Assembly (NCBI RefSeq): GCF_030127145.1
Contig: NZ_CP126159.1
Coordinates: forward strand, 124,001 to 188,000
DNA from: Halobaculum halobium
Lineage (GTDB): Archaea > Halobacteriota > Halobacteria > Halobacteriales > Haloferacaceae
Length of the DNA: 64,000 nt
Direction: 5' to 3'
Part shown: piece by piece, positions 9,431-18,001 of the stretch
Numbering within the stretch: position 1 is the stretch's first letter
Layout: the number at the start of each line of letters is the position of its first letter
The notes under the pieces: generated by a model
Seen by the model: the letters and a program-made list of their open reading frames with translations, nothing else
Database searches by the model: none
What the model was told of the DNA's origin: nothing
Translations under genes and position numbers: made by a program

Positions 9431-9529
9431 ATGTCACGGTCCAAACTTATCGCGGGTATCGCAGTCATCAGTATCGTCGCAATCGCGCTCCGCCGTCGGG
9501 GCGAGGACGAACCGGAATCCGACGACTGA
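9431..9529 (+). CDS. Very small single-span membrane protein (32 aa)
   Basis: ATG at 9431 opens a 32-residue frame: a basic start (MSRSK), a hydrophobic segment of about 14 residues (IAGIAVISIVAIAL), an Arg triplet and an acidic tail ending in ESDD. This layout (one short helix, positive-inside flank, acidic end) and the GC-rich third positions fit a real haloarchaeal micro-protein. An AT-rich promoter-like stretch lies upstream. The function is unknown and detection rests on composition only. Confidence 0.45.
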   Translation: MSRSKLIAGIAVISIVAIALRRRGEDEPESDD

Positions 9530-10145
9530 ATCCGCCGTAGCTGCTACTGTCGTCGGTGCATCACCTCGGGGATGATGTCCCCGCAGTCCGCCCGGATTTT
9601 GTTGTAGCCAATGTTCGGATTGAGTGGACAGATGAGCGAGAGCGACGATCCGGCGTCGTCCGCTGATGCAACCACCTTCGTCGTTGGCGGATTCGGAGAG
9701 AAACAGCAGGTCGACAAGGGACCGTTCTCGTCGTTGGAGCGCACTATCTCAAAACTGCGTTGGAGCTGCTCGGACCGGGGTTTCAGACAACTCCCCACGG
9801 CAGTTGAACTGCTATGTAGACATGTACCGTCTATTGTAAAAGTAAACACCGTTGTTTCTACGTACGCTCACCAAAGGTGAGCCATCGACGGCAGAATCGT
9901 GGCTCCAACCTCCTCTCGTGGCCGGAGGGAGACTCGCGCTCCTTGTCTTGCACCGTACTTCGAACAGTACCTAAGAGTGGTTGGGGTCTCAGTGGTCGGT
10001 ACGTAGCACCTTCCGATCAGTCAATTCAGTCGCTCGTCAGTGAAATGAGCGGCAGTCAGCTGCTGAATACACCCGCTAGGTTCACCACGCTACTCCCGTC
10101 ACAGTTTGCAGCGTTCAACAGCGTCCAGTTACCGTATCGGTGGGC
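9530..10145. other. Non-coding or decayed stretch
   Basis: No confident gene. Two overlapping frames (minus 9544-9849 and plus 9611-9880) have mixed composition, and neither shows a start signal or a known motif. The end of the minus frame has a protein-like stretch (GYNKIRADCGDIIPEVMHRR), which may be the tail of a decayed gene. Nothing else is recognised. Confidence 0.4.
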
Positions 10146-10526
10146 CTACAATTCTCGCTCCCGGACGGTCTCGACATCAGAGAGTGCAGTTTCATAGATC
10201 TCCTGGAGCGCCGCCTCCAACATCGCCGCCAGTTCCGCTGGGTCCTCTGTCGGCACATCTTCGACAGTGACGTACTTGTCACCCTCACTGCTGAGCTTGA
10301 GTTCGTGGTCTTCGATGAAATCGACTGCTGTTGCTTTTTGTACTGACGAGAGCCCTGCGAAATTCAAGATCCCCCATTGGTACTGAACAAGCGGTTCCGG
10401 TGCCCCTGTCTCAGCGAAGACGAGTTCGACGAAGTGGTTTGATTCAGGCCGTTCTCCGCTGTCCATCCGGTCAAGATGGGTCGTGACCAGATCCGCTAGG
10501 GTCTCCTGGGTTGACTTAGCTGGCAC
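10146..10526 (-). CDS. Hypothetical acidic protein
   Basis: A 126-residue soluble, acidic protein beginning MPAKSTQETLADLVTTHLDRM and ending in a charged helix (VETVREREL). Mostly alpha-helical by eye, with no membrane segment, Cys cluster or recognisable motif. GC-rich third codon positions and acidic composition support it as a real gene. It is divergent from the Tat lipoprotein gene at 10778, with about 250 bp between them. I do not recognise the family. Confidence 0.6.
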   Translation of the reverse strand: MPAKSTQETLADLVTTHLDRMDSGERPESNHFVELVFAETGAPEPLVQYQWGILNFAGLSSVQKATAVDFIEDHELKLSSEGDKYVTVEDVPTEDPAELAAMLEAALQEIYETALSDVETVREREL

Positions 10527-10743
10527 TACTCCGGTTCAAGTGAATGCCGCCGAAAAGGATGTCGCCAGCGGTGGACGGTAGTCGCATCACAACTGGAAAG
10601 GGCGACAATCGGACCGAGTAGCGAACAACTACTCCTCCGAAATCTCAACTGGTGAATGGGCGAAACTCCCCCGCCGTCGCCAGTAGTGGCCCTCTCGGCG
10701 GGAATCGAGGATACGCACAGAGAATCCGCGCGAGAGGAGAGGC

Positions 10744-10750
10744 TTATATA
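10744..10750 (+). promoter_or_regulatory. TATA box for the lipoprotein gene
   Basis: TTATATA lies with its centre about 31 bp before ATG 10778, the spacing expected for a leaderless or nearly leaderless haloarchaeal transcript. This decides for ATG 10778 over the ATGs at 10754/10757, which would lie upstream of the predicted transcription start. Confidence 0.65.
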
Positions 10751-10777
10751 AGCATGATGCGACTATCGCTCAGACAA

Positions 10778-11506
10778 ATGGCCGAACAATACAGTAATCC
10801 GACGCGAAGGAGGTTTTTGAGCGGCATCGGGGCCTCCACGGCAGTTGCACTTTCAGGGTGTTCTGGAGGTCCTTCGTCCTCTTCAGACGATGGAAACAGC
10901 GAATCCCAAGCAGCTGACGCGGTCCAATTCCTCAACAACGACATTGAGACCGTTGGAGGGGTCACTCAGTCACAACTGACAATCGAAAATACGGCCGAAG
11001 AAGCGTTGGATTTCACCGTGAGCGTCAACTTACTCATAGGAACTGACGGGATCTACGGCGATCTCACGGATTCAGCAGAAGTGTCAATCCCTGCTGAGGA
11101 ACAGGCAGACACTTCGCTCGATCTCTATGACGGTGATAACCTGAGTCGCCTAGCCATACACGAAATTCAGAACGGCTACTTCTCGCTCGCATACGCTGTT
11201 GATGGAACGGAGGTTTCATTTCAGGAGTTCGGGGAGAAACCTCGCCAGTACGTTTCGTTTAAGATTCGCTACGACGGGGAATGGTCCGGCGCGTTAGGAA
11301 CGGAAGGCGGACAGCGGAGTATCTCAGGTGTCGGTGATAGCCACTTACCCGTCGATAACTCAGCATCAATTGTCTCTGGAAATGCCCAAAAGAGAGATAC
11401 GGGAAGCTCTGCGCTCACCGTTCAGATACTCGTCGATGGTGATGTAGTGGCTGAACAATCGACCACTGCGGAATACGGCGTGGCCCAAGTTTCAGAATCG
11501 ATCTGA
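10778..11506 (+). CDS. Tat-exported lipoprotein of unknown function
   Basis: A 242-residue protein with a textbook haloarchaeal Tat lipoprotein signal: TRRRFLSGIGAS, a hydrophobic run and the lipobox LSGC near residue 28, followed by a Ser/Gly/Asp-rich linker. The mature part looks like one beta-rich domain (VTQSQLTIENTAEEALDF, DFTVSVNLLIG and similar strands), resembling FxLYD-type extracellular domains that mediate or modify surface interactions, but this is only an impression. It is anchored outside the membrane. The start was chosen from the TATA spacing. Confidence 0.75.
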   Translation: MAEQYSNPTRRRFLSGIGASTAVALSGCSGGPSSSSDDGNSESQAADAVQFLNNDIETVGGVTQSQLTIENTAEEALDFTVSVNLLIGTDGIYGDLTDSAEVSIPAEEQADTSLDLYDGDNLSRLAIHEIQNGYFSLAYAVDGTEVSFQEFGEKPRQYVSFKIRYDGEWSGALGTEGGQRSISGVGDSHLPVDNSASIVSGNAQKRDTGSSALTVQILVDGDVVAEQSTTAEYGVAQVSESI

Positions 11507-11575
11507 ATCCACCCTGCATCAACCACAACCCCTGAAAAATGATGCGTAGCGGTCACCTGTGGAGGTTCACTGGGT

Positions 11576-11791
11576 ATGGCCCCACGCGCCAGCGTCGACC
11601 CGATGTTCGCACTCGGACTGGCTGACGACTGTACCCCGAGCAATCCGACACGACTGGCGTTCGCCCGCAGCGTCCATGATGCGCAGGGCTTCGCCGAGAG
11701 CGACGCCGTCGACGGAACGATCGCGATGCAGGAACATCTCCAGCCAGAACGCGAGTTTCGTCCGGCCGGCGGCGTCTCACTCTCAGTTTGA
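11576..11791 (+). CDS. Possible small acidic protein
   Basis: A 71-residue frame preceded by a strong Shine-Dalgarno sequence (GGAGGT, 9 nt before ATG 11576), unusual for this DNA. It has mostly G/C third positions and a plausible composition (Asp, Glu, Ala, Val), whereas the opposite-strand frame here is Arg/Ser-rich. Its last 9 bp overlap the 3' end of the convergent Usp gene. No motif is recognised. It could also be the remnant of a longer gene. Confidence 0.4.
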   Translation: MAPRASVDPMFALGLADDCTPSNPTRLAFARSVHDAQGFAESDAVDGTIAMQEHLQPEREFRPAGGVSLSV

Positions 11792-12517
11792 CTCAGTCTC
11801 TTGCGGCGGTCCGCGCTGTACCACGAAGACAGGGCCGAGAAACCGAGTAGCAACTTTGTCCGCCGGCAGCCCAAACACGAAGGTCGCCAGAGAGGGGTTA
11901 GATTCCCCCATGACGACGGTATCGAACTCCTCGGCCGCCTCGATGATCGCCTCGAAGGCCTCTTCGTTCCGGTCGACACGCGTCTCGATCGCCGACCTGT
12001 CAATCCCCAAGTCCCCCAACCGTTCCGCCAGTCCATCGAGGAGTGTGGCGACGTCCTCGTCCGTTTCATCGGTTTCTGCGGCGTGGTACAGCGTTACCGA
12101 AGCATCTGTTTCCCCGAATACGCCCGCAACGACACGGGCGAGCCGGTCGATCCCCACGGCACCACGGACAGCGACGAGGACATCTTCGACTTGGCCTGTC
12201 GCGTTCGGAACGAGTGCAGCCAGACAGTCGTGTTCGGTCGTCATCCGGTCGATCGTCTTCTGGCCATCGTGGGTGAACACCAGCCGTCGTTCGACGGTCG
12301 CGCCCGACGCTTCGAAGATCGCCTCGTATTCGTCGAGCCGCTCAGTAGCACGATCCTCGAACTGCAACTGCGCTTGTCCCGGCGCCGTTTGCTCCGGGAT
12401 GACGTGATATCCCAAGAGGACGACGTGGGCGTTCGCAAGGAGGTCGGGAACACCCTCTGGGATCGACTCCCCTTCGAGCACGCGAATCGGGACGAGTATG
12501 GATGGACGGTCCGTCAT
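11783..12517 (-). CDS. Tandem universal stress protein (two UspA domains)
   Basis: A 244-residue cytoplasmic protein. The N-terminal half (RPSILVPIRVLEGESIPEG) and the C-terminal half (DVLVAVRGAVGIDRLA, ending GESNPSLATFVFGLPADKVATRFLGPVFVV) each look like a UspA fold, although the ATP loops are degenerate. The ATG at 12517 lies 2 bp beyond the stop of the APC permease gene, so the two genes are surely co-transcribed. In some haloarchaea APC permeases and Usp domains are fused, so this protein probably acts on or with the permease. That role is inferred from context. Confidence 0.8.
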   Translation of the reverse strand: MTDRPSILVPIRVLEGESIPEGVPDLLANAHVVLLGYHVIPEQTAPGQAQLQFEDRATERLDEYEAIFEASGATVERRLVFTHDGQKTIDRMTTEHDCLAALVPNATGQVEDVLVAVRGAVGIDRLARVVAGVFGETDASVTLYHAAETDETDEDVATLLDGLAERLGDLGIDRSAIETRVDRNEEAFEAIIEAAEEFDTVVMGESNPSLATFVFGLPADKVATRFLGPVFVVQRGPPQETESN

Positions 12518-12519
12518 GG

Positions 12520-13950
12520 CTAGATGTCCCCCTTGAGCGTGACATCCCCAGCGTAATAACGGTACCAGAGGTACGAGATGAGCATCACCACGATGCCGAT
12601 GCCGATCGACGCGGGCTGCATGAACGCGATCAGTCCGAAACTGGCGAGGGCGCCGACGGAAGGTAACACCGGATACCATGGGGCCCGATAGCTGGGGGAA
12701 TACCACTCGGGATTCCGCCGTCGCAACACGATCAACGCGACACACATCAGTCCGTACATGATCAGGTGGAGGAACGAGGCGACCTCCGCGAGCAGTTCGA
12801 CCCGACCGGTCGCGACGAGGACGAGAATCGGCCCGCCGGCAGCGAGCAACGCCACGTGTGGCGTGCCGTATCGGAGGTTGATCTCGCTCGCTTTTCTTGG
12901 GAGCAGGGCGTCGCGACTGAGCGCGTACACAGCCCGCGACGCACTGAGAATCGACGCGTTCGCGCTCGAGAACGTTGCAAGCAGTCCAGCGCCCAGGATG
13001 GCGACCGCGCCGGGCAACCCGAGAAAGTCACGGGCGACCTCGACCATGGCGGTTTCGCCGAACTGTCCCAACCGGTCGGCGCCGAACGCGCTGGTCGCAA
13101 CGAAGATCGTCACGACGTAGAAGACTGTGACAACCAGTACTGACCCGACCATCGCCAGCGGAAGGTTCCGTCCCGGTTGTTTGATCTCGCCTGCGACGGT
13201 CGCGACCTGGGCGAACCCCAGATACGACGTGAACACGAGCGCCGCGGTCGTCAACACCGGGAAATAGCCTCGAGAAAAGAACTGCTCTGGAACGGTTCCA
13301 CCACCGAACACACCCACGGCGTCGAGGACACCGTACGAGAGAAAGCCCGTGAGTACCACCAGAAGAATTCCGACCACCACGTTTTGAATCTTCGCGGTGT
13401 TCTCCGTGCCGCCGAGACTCACTGCCGTCAGTGCGGCGCCGAACAGCAGTCCGATCCCGATGACGGGGCTAAACGGGAGCGCGACACCGAGTTCACTGAA
13501 GACGGCGCTCGCGTAGTGACCGAGCCCGACGAGATAGAACGCGGCGGCGAACATTAAGCCAAGCCACAGGCCCAGGCCAACGATCGCGCCGTAAGCGGTT
13601 CCCATCCCGCGGGAGATGAAGTAGTATCCGCCACCGCTGCGAGGCATCGCCGTAGCGAGTTCTGAAGTTGGAAGCGCCACAAGCAACGCGATCAGTCCGC
13701 CGATCGCGAACGAGAGTGTGGCGGCTACCCCCGCGTTGTTTGCAGCCAACCCCGGGAACACGAAGATCCCCGCACCGATCATGGTCCCGATCCCGATCGC
13801 GAGTCCTCCGACCAGCCCGATTGTCCGCTCGAGTTCGACATCGTCATCGTGGACAGTCGCGTCGTCGGTGACTGTCTCTGGCTCCGCAGCGGGTGCCTCA
13901 CCGGCGACGTTTTCGCCCGATAGCTTGACCTCGACGGGCCGTTCGGTCAT
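12520..13950 (-). CDS. APC superfamily amino-acid permease
   Basis: A 476-residue polytopic transporter with about 12 hydrophobic segments after an acidic N-terminal tail of about 40 residues. The first helix carries the APC hallmark [15 protein letters not shown], and [18 protein letters not shown] corresponds to the second/third helix region of amino-acid/polyamine/organocation carriers. It probably imports an amino acid or related cation; the substrate is not readable. A TATA-like GTTTATTCA about 27 bp upstream of the ATG supports the start. It forms a two-gene unit with the downstream tandem Usp. Confidence 0.9.
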   Translation of the reverse strand: MTERPVEVKLSGENVAGEAPAAEPETVTDDATVHDDDVELERTIGLVGGLAIGIGTMIGAGIFVFPGLAANNAGVAATLSFAIGGLIALLVALPTSELATAMPRSGGGYYFISRGMGTAYGAIVGLGLWLGLMFAAAFYLVGLGHYASAVFSELGVALPFSPVIGIGLLFGAALTAVSLGGTENTAKIQNVVVGILLVVLTGFLSYGVLDAVGVFGGGTVPEQFFSRGYFPVLTTAALVFTSYLGFAQVATVAGEIKQPGRNLPLAMVGSVLVVTVFYVVTIFVATSAFGADRLGQFGETAMVEVARDFLGLPGAVAILGAGLLATFSSANASILSASRAVYALSRDALLPRKASEINLRYGTPHVALLAAGGPILVLVATGRVELLAEVASFLHLIMYGLMCVALIVLRRRNPEWYSPSYRAPWYPVLPSVGALASFGLIAFMQPASIGIGIVVMLISYLWYRYYAGDVTLKGDI

Positions 13951-14224
13951 ACGAGACAGATCGGTTCAGCCGTTGAATAAACCCGGCGGCCAACTGTCCG
14001 CTCAACACGTTACGCGTTTATTTAGAGGACTATGGAGGCAGATTCCGGAATCGCTCTGACCGCCGGTCAGAATGATAGAGTCGCCGGGGAGTGAATCACG
14101 GGATGTGCAAATGAACGGGTCACTATTGCTGAACTCGTGTGTGAGAGGTGACTCAAGACAGTGCGGCCCGGCCGGGGCGCCGCCGGGCGAACATTTAATC
14201 CCTGCCTCTATCGAAGTGGTCGGC
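13951..14224. other. Divergent intergenic region between permease genes
   Basis: Holds the promoter of the APC gene (TATA-like stretch near 13974-13982, read leftward) and of the phosphate permease (ACATTTAATC at 14191-14200, read rightward). No gene is recognised between them. Confidence 0.5.
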
Positions 14225-14257
14225 ATGACTCGCATCCCCGTCCGTGGAGGACTCTGA
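14225..14257 (+). CDS. Possible 10-residue leader peptide before the phosphate permease
   Basis: ATG at 14225 begins the frame MTRIPVRGGL and stops 2 bp before the GTG start of the PiT gene. The TATA-like ACATTTAATC (14191-14200) predicts transcription starting at about 14222, so this mini-ORF would be the first codons of a leaderless mRNA. Its last codons contain the GGAGG that serves as Shine-Dalgarno for the permease. Translation of the leader would therefore cover or couple to the permease start. Inferred from position only. Confidence 0.4.
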   Translation: MTRIPVRGGL

Positions 14258-14259
14258 GC

Positions 14260-15465
14260 GTGGCGGGACTCGTCTTCTGGTCGCTGGTTGTACTGGCAAC
14301 GCTCACCAGCCTCGCCACGGCGTGGGCGCTTGGTGCCAACAGTAACTCGCCGCCGTTCGCTCCGGCGATCGGCGCCAACGCCATCTCGACCATGCGGGCA
14401 GCCTTCATCATCGGGATCCTCGCTGCGCTCGGCGCACTCACTCAGGGTGGAGCGATCTCCGAGACGGTCGGCGCCGGTCTCATCAACGGCGCCCAGATCA
14501 CCTCGCTCGCTGCAACGGCGGGCTTGCTGACTGCGACCGGATTCATGGTGTTCGGCGTCTACACCGGGTATCCGGTTCCGGCAGCGTTCGCGACTACCGG
14601 AGCGATGGTCGGCGTGGGGCTCTCGCTGGGCGGCGACCCCGCTTTCGACACCTACCGGCGAATCGCGCTCTTCTGGGTGCTCGTCCCTCCCGTCTCCGGG
14701 GGACTTGCCTATCTCACCGCGACGCTTCTCCGACGTGATGACATTCCGGAGACCGTTGGTGTCCCGTTGCTCGCAGCTGTTGTCGCCGGCATCGTCGCCA
14801 ATGTCCAACTAGGAGTTATCCCCTCGCCGCCGGAGGCGGCCCAAAGTTCCATCGCCGGGTTCATCGCCCGACAAATCGAGACGCCAACTGTCGCCGGCGT
14901 CGACCCGCTCGCGGTGCTTGTGACGCTAGCAGCCGCCGCAGCGGGATTCCAGCTCATCCGACGCCGGACACAAGCCTCGACCGAGGACGGCATCCGGACG
15001 TTCCTCATTATCCTCGGCAGCGTCGTCGCCTTCTCCAGCGGCGGCAGTCAGGTCGGCCTGGCGACCGGCCCGCTCGAGAACCTCTACAGGACCGAACTCG
15101 GCCTCCCCGGCATCGTTCTGTTGACGCTGGGCGCAACTGGCATCATCGCGGGCGCGTGGATGGGCGCGCCAAAGCTGCTCCAGGCGACTTCTCGGGAGTA
15201 CGCACAGCTGGGGGTGCGGCGCTCTATCGCCGCGTTAGTTCCCGGATTCATCATTGCACAGGTTGCCATCGCGCTGGGGATCCCGATATCGTTCAACAAC
15301 ATCATCATCTCCGGTGTCATCGGAGGTGGGCTCGCCGGGGGTTCCGCCGGCGTCTCGCGCCGAAAAATCGGCGTGACCCTCGCGTTCTGGATCATCACGC
15401 TCGCTGCCTCTACTGCGATCGGGTTCGGACTCTACCAGGGTTTCGCTGCGGTACTCGGCGGGTGA
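14260..15465 (+). CDS. pitA: Inorganic phosphate transporter, PiT family
   Basis: A 401-residue membrane permease of the PHO4/PiT family, which imports phosphate with a cation. The signature repeats are visible: GANSNSPPFAPAIGANAIS near residues 26-45 and the partly conserved second repeat FNNIIISGVIGGGLAGGSAGVSR near the C-terminus. The start is GTG 14260 (VAGLVFWSLV), 9 nt after GGAGG; the frame is open upstream but Pro/Arg-rich and unlike the family. A UspA gene follows convergently. Haloarchaeal PiT genes are often paired with a PhoU/TrkA-C protein; none is present here. Confidence 0.87.
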   Translation: MAGLVFWSLVVLATLTSLATAWALGANSNSPPFAPAIGANAISTMRAAFIIGILAALGALTQGGAISETVGAGLINGAQITSLAATAGLLTATGFMVFGVYTGYPVPAAFATTGAMVGVGLSLGGDPAFDTYRRIALFWVLVPPVSGGLAYLTATLLRRDDIPETVGVPLLAAVVAGIVANVQLGVIPSPPEAAQSSIAGFIARQIETPTVAGVDPLAVLVTLAAAAAGFQLIRRRTQASTEDGIRTFLIILGSVVAFSSGGSQVGLATGPLENLYRTELGLPGIVLLTLGATGIIAGAWMGAPKLLQATSREYAQLGVRRSIAALVPGFIIAQVAIALGIPISFNNIIISGVIGGGLAGGSAGVSRRKIGVTLAFWIITLAASTAIGFGLYQGFAAVLGG

Positions 15466-15476
15466 GACGTGCCAGA

Positions 15477-15908
15477 TCAGCGGACGACGGTCACGGTCAC
15501 GGGAGCGTTCCCGACGACGCTCGTCGCCACGGTTCCGAGCAGCCGGCGAGCGATATCACTTCGTTCGCCGCCGTGTCCCCCCATCACGACGTGATCGATG
15601 TCGTGGGCGTCGACGTAGTCGAGAATAGCCTCGGCCGGATCACCGGTTTCCACCGCTGTCTCGATCGGTCGGTCGATTTCGGTGGCCTGTGCCTTCGCTT
15701 GTTCGACAACCTGATCTGCCCGCTCGCGTGCGCTCTCACGACGCTCCTCGCCGGGTTCGAGAATCCCACCCTCGCTCATTGCCGTGTCGATCGCCGTCAC
15801 TACGTTCAAAACTGTCAGCCGACAGTCGAAAAGCTCGAGCGCCTCGCTAAAGGCCTCGTCAGCTAGCGGCGACCCATCGAGTGGGACGAGAACGTGTGTT
15901 GGAGCCAT
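15477..15908 (-). CDS. Universal stress protein, UspA family
   Basis: A 143-residue protein beginning MAPTHVLVPLDGSPLADEAF and containing the ATP-loop pattern GGHGGERSDIARRLLGTVA, followed by PVTVTVV, the canonical C-terminus. The start at ATG 15908 matches the family; an upstream in-frame Met (15932) is less likely. It is convergent with the phosphate permease, with only 11 bp between stops, so a functional link would need a separate promoter. Confidence 0.88.
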   Translation of the reverse strand: MAPTHVLVPLDGSPLADEAFSEALELFDCRLTVLNVVTAIDTAMSEGGILEPGEERRESARERADQVVEQAKAQATEIDRPIETAVETGDPAEAILDYVDAHDIDHVVMGGHGGERSDIARRLLGTVATSVVGNAPVTVTVVR

Positions 15909-16244
15909 AAAATTGCTTGACCCCGCCTGCACATATTGGCAGTGGTCGGCTTCGTGGGCGGATAGGGATCTCCAACGGACGTGCTGGTGGGACCAGCGTT
16001 ACAACTCTCCTCGCAGCGTTCCTCGCGACTCAGGACGTGCGGACTCGCTTGCTGCAAGACTGACGCCGTACGCGCTCGCCTGTTCGGAGCTCAGTAATAC
16101 ATATTTCCACACACATGTTATCGATCTGAATCAGCCACCAACAGAATCTCAGAATATAGACGGCACTCGATGCGGGATCCACGCGGTGTATACACCACAA
16201 TTAGGCCAGAGTTTGTCACGTAGTATAGATTTCAACAGAGTCGC
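15909..16244. other. Intergenic, no gene recognised
   Basis: About 335 bp, more AT-rich towards its right side (around 16090-16230), with no supportable frame. It presumably carries the promoter of the Usp gene on the left side. Confidence 0.5.
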
Positions 16245-16484
16245 TCACTCCCAATCGCTGGGATAGGTGAGACCGACGCCGAGCGCGAAATACCCCATCA
16301 CGACGATCGAAACGAGCATATTCACCGACGCGAGGATGTATCCGAGCTCCATGAGCGGAACAGTGCTGACCCCTCCGGTGTTTGCCCCCACGATGACGAT
16401 GACACCGTTGGCGATCACGAACGCGAGCCAACCGAGCAGTCGACGGATACGACGGAGCTCCTGTATGGAGGGCGAGTTATGCAT
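16245..16484 (-). CDS. Small two-span membrane protein
   Basis: A 79-residue protein beginning MHNSPSIQELRRIRRLLGWL. A basic amphipathic start is followed by two hydrophobic helices (about 19-35 and 45-70) and a short C-terminal tail ending SDWE. The long upstream extension of this frame is Arg/Ser-rich and is rejected. Family unknown. It is followed upstream, on the same strand, by another tiny membrane protein gene (16646-16831). Confidence 0.6.
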   Translation of the reverse strand: MHNSPSIQELRRIRRLLGWLAFVIANGVIVIVGANTGGVSTVPLMELGYILASVNMLVSIVVMGYFALGVGLTYPSDWE

Positions 16485-16645
16485 TCGATCTGCCGATGCA
16501 CCGGATTGGGCGTAATACTTGTGCGACCGAGAGATGTGGCCGTACTGGATACACAGCACCATCCAGCGGCCGCCGTTACTCGGGATCCCCGTGGTTGAGG
16601 CGATCGTGGACCCCACCCCCGATGATATCGGTGATCGGGCCGGTA

Positions 16646-16831
16646 TTACGGACTGGTGCGGAACTCGCCGTATTTCATCCCGAACAAGAACGCGACGATC
16701 GAGAAGACGATCATCGAGGGCAGAACCATCATGAAGACTGTCGAGGGAGTCATCACGGTCGTGAGCGCGACCGCCGCGACGGCAACGATCACGACGAGTG
16801 GAACCACCGAGCGCGTGAAGTCGAATTCCAT
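16646..16831 (-). CDS. Small conserved-looking membrane protein (61 aa)
   Basis: Begins MEFDFTRSVVPLVVIVAVAA and contains two transmembrane helices (about 10-27 and 32-52), then a short basic/acidic tail (KYGEFRTSP). This resembles a widespread haloarchaeal family of roughly 60-residue two-helix proteins of unknown role, recalled from general knowledge and not checked. The ATG at 16831 is preferred because the upstream extension has no hydrophobic or family-like content. Confidence 0.6.
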   Translation of the reverse strand: MEFDFTRSVVPLVVIVAVAAVALTTVMTPSTVFMMVLPSMIVFSIVAFLFGMKYGEFRTSP

Positions 16832-17028
16832 ACCGACCGTTGTGGCCGGACAGACAAAACCGTTGAGAAAGTTGGCTTCCCGAACCGGTGACTCCTCGGC
16901 TGGAACCGTCGATTCTGCTTCGATGTCCGTGCTCTCGACACCGTCGCCGGAGAGAGCGAGAGACACCTACGCCCAGGCGCTCGCTCGTTGTCGACGAGAG
17001 CCCTCGTCCATCGGTCAGACCCTCCGAA

Positions 17029-17415
17029 TCAGATGGTCTCGCACGGTTCATTTGCACTCCTGACACGTTTCATCGAGCGTGGCGACCGTCGCCAGGACCG
17101 GATGGTCGACCGGGGGATCATGAGACAGATGCGGTTTGAACTCCGGTGGCGGACGCCGGCGTCGACACCGTTATTGGTCGTCTTCTGGAGGAATTCCTGC
17201 CGGTCCCGAGCTCCCCTCCAACAGCAGTCGTAATAGTCGGTAAGCGTTTCGTGGGGCTGTTGTAGCGCGTCGAAGCCGAGGGTGGTCAACGGCGTTTCGT
17301 TGGCGTCGATGATCTTGGGCCCTGCCACATCCAGGTCGGTTACGAAGACACGCCGGTCGACCGGCATAGAGCGACGTTTCTTGATGCGCATCCACTCGCC
17401 GTCCTCGATGACCGA
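17029..17415 (-). pseudogene. Possible remnant of an unidentified gene
   Basis: Reading leftward from the stop codon at 17416-17418, the frame gives a convincing protein stretch of about 80 residues (IEDGEWMRIKKRRSMPVDRR, then VFVTDLDVAGPKIIDANETP, and so on) until about 17165. There the composition changes to Arg/Ser-rich, as in an out-of-frame reading. The only internal Met (17391) lies inside the conserved-looking part and there is no promoter, so this appears to be a gene truncated at both ends or frameshifted. Family not recognised. Confidence 0.35.
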
Positions 17416-17522
17416 CTACAGGATTTCACGTCCGCGTTAGATGTGATTCACTGGGAGAATGAGAGACCGGTATTGCCCGAATGGTCGGCGTAATTGGCAG
17501 AACCCGCAGCTACGAGGTAGTC

Positions 17523-17645
17523 CTACTCAGTCGCGAGTTCGTCGTGAATCTCCGCGTGCTCGTCGAGGTCTTGGCGGCCGATGAACCGGATGAGATACTG
17601 CCGCGCCTCCTTGGCAGACAATTCATCTAGGCTCTCGAGAGTCAC
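17523..17645 (-). CDS. Possible 40-residue protein or gene tail
   Basis: From GTG 17645 the frame reads VTLESLDELSAKEARQYLIR, then a charged helical end (DLDEHAEIHDELATE) and stop. The composition is typical for a haloarchaeal soluble helix pair and unlike chance frames, but the only start is GTG and an in-frame stop lies four codons before it. It may be the C-terminal end of a decayed gene. No family recognised. Confidence 0.35.
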   Translation of the reverse strand: MTLESLDELSAKEARQYLIRFIGRQDLDEHAEIHDELATE

Positions 17646-18001
17646 GTCCAGTGGTCATCCTTACGGTGGACTTGATGCGCTATTCAGTCGATCCAGATAC
17701 TGGATGCCACGCGGTCGAGAAAGCAAATAATTTCTTGAGGAAATTATCTACGGATTGTGGCTGTGTAGTCGGCACTCGTGTCGTCGTGCGGAGCAGAATC
17801 AGGCATAGTGAGCCCCACGAGGACACACTCGACGAATGAGCCGATGGAGAGCTGACTTCTCTTGTTGGGAACCGCCAGTTCGATATCCGCCCACTGCGCT
17901 TCGGTTGATTGCTCTCTCTGTTCCCCACGTGGAACTGTCATTAAATACGGCGTCGTGCAAGTCGAACACACATCGCTGAGTCTTCTCTATGTCTGAACCC
18001 A

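Larger units (their letters stand above)
16832..18001. other. Gene-poor, decayed stretch of 1.17 kb
   Basis: No intact gene of normal size. Two protein-like pieces on the minus strand (17029-17415 and 17523-17645, described separately) are embedded in sequence with mixed codon use. No transposase signature or terminal inverted repeat is seen. Confidence 0.5.

Noticed and set aside
9544-9880. Two overlapping frames on opposite strands
   Set aside because: Neither has a convincing start or composition. A protein-like tail on the minus strand is mentioned as possible decay only.
11858-11877. AACTTTGTCCGCC inside the tandem Usp gene as an origin element
   Set aside because: Matches only 10-11 positions and is explained by coding sequence.
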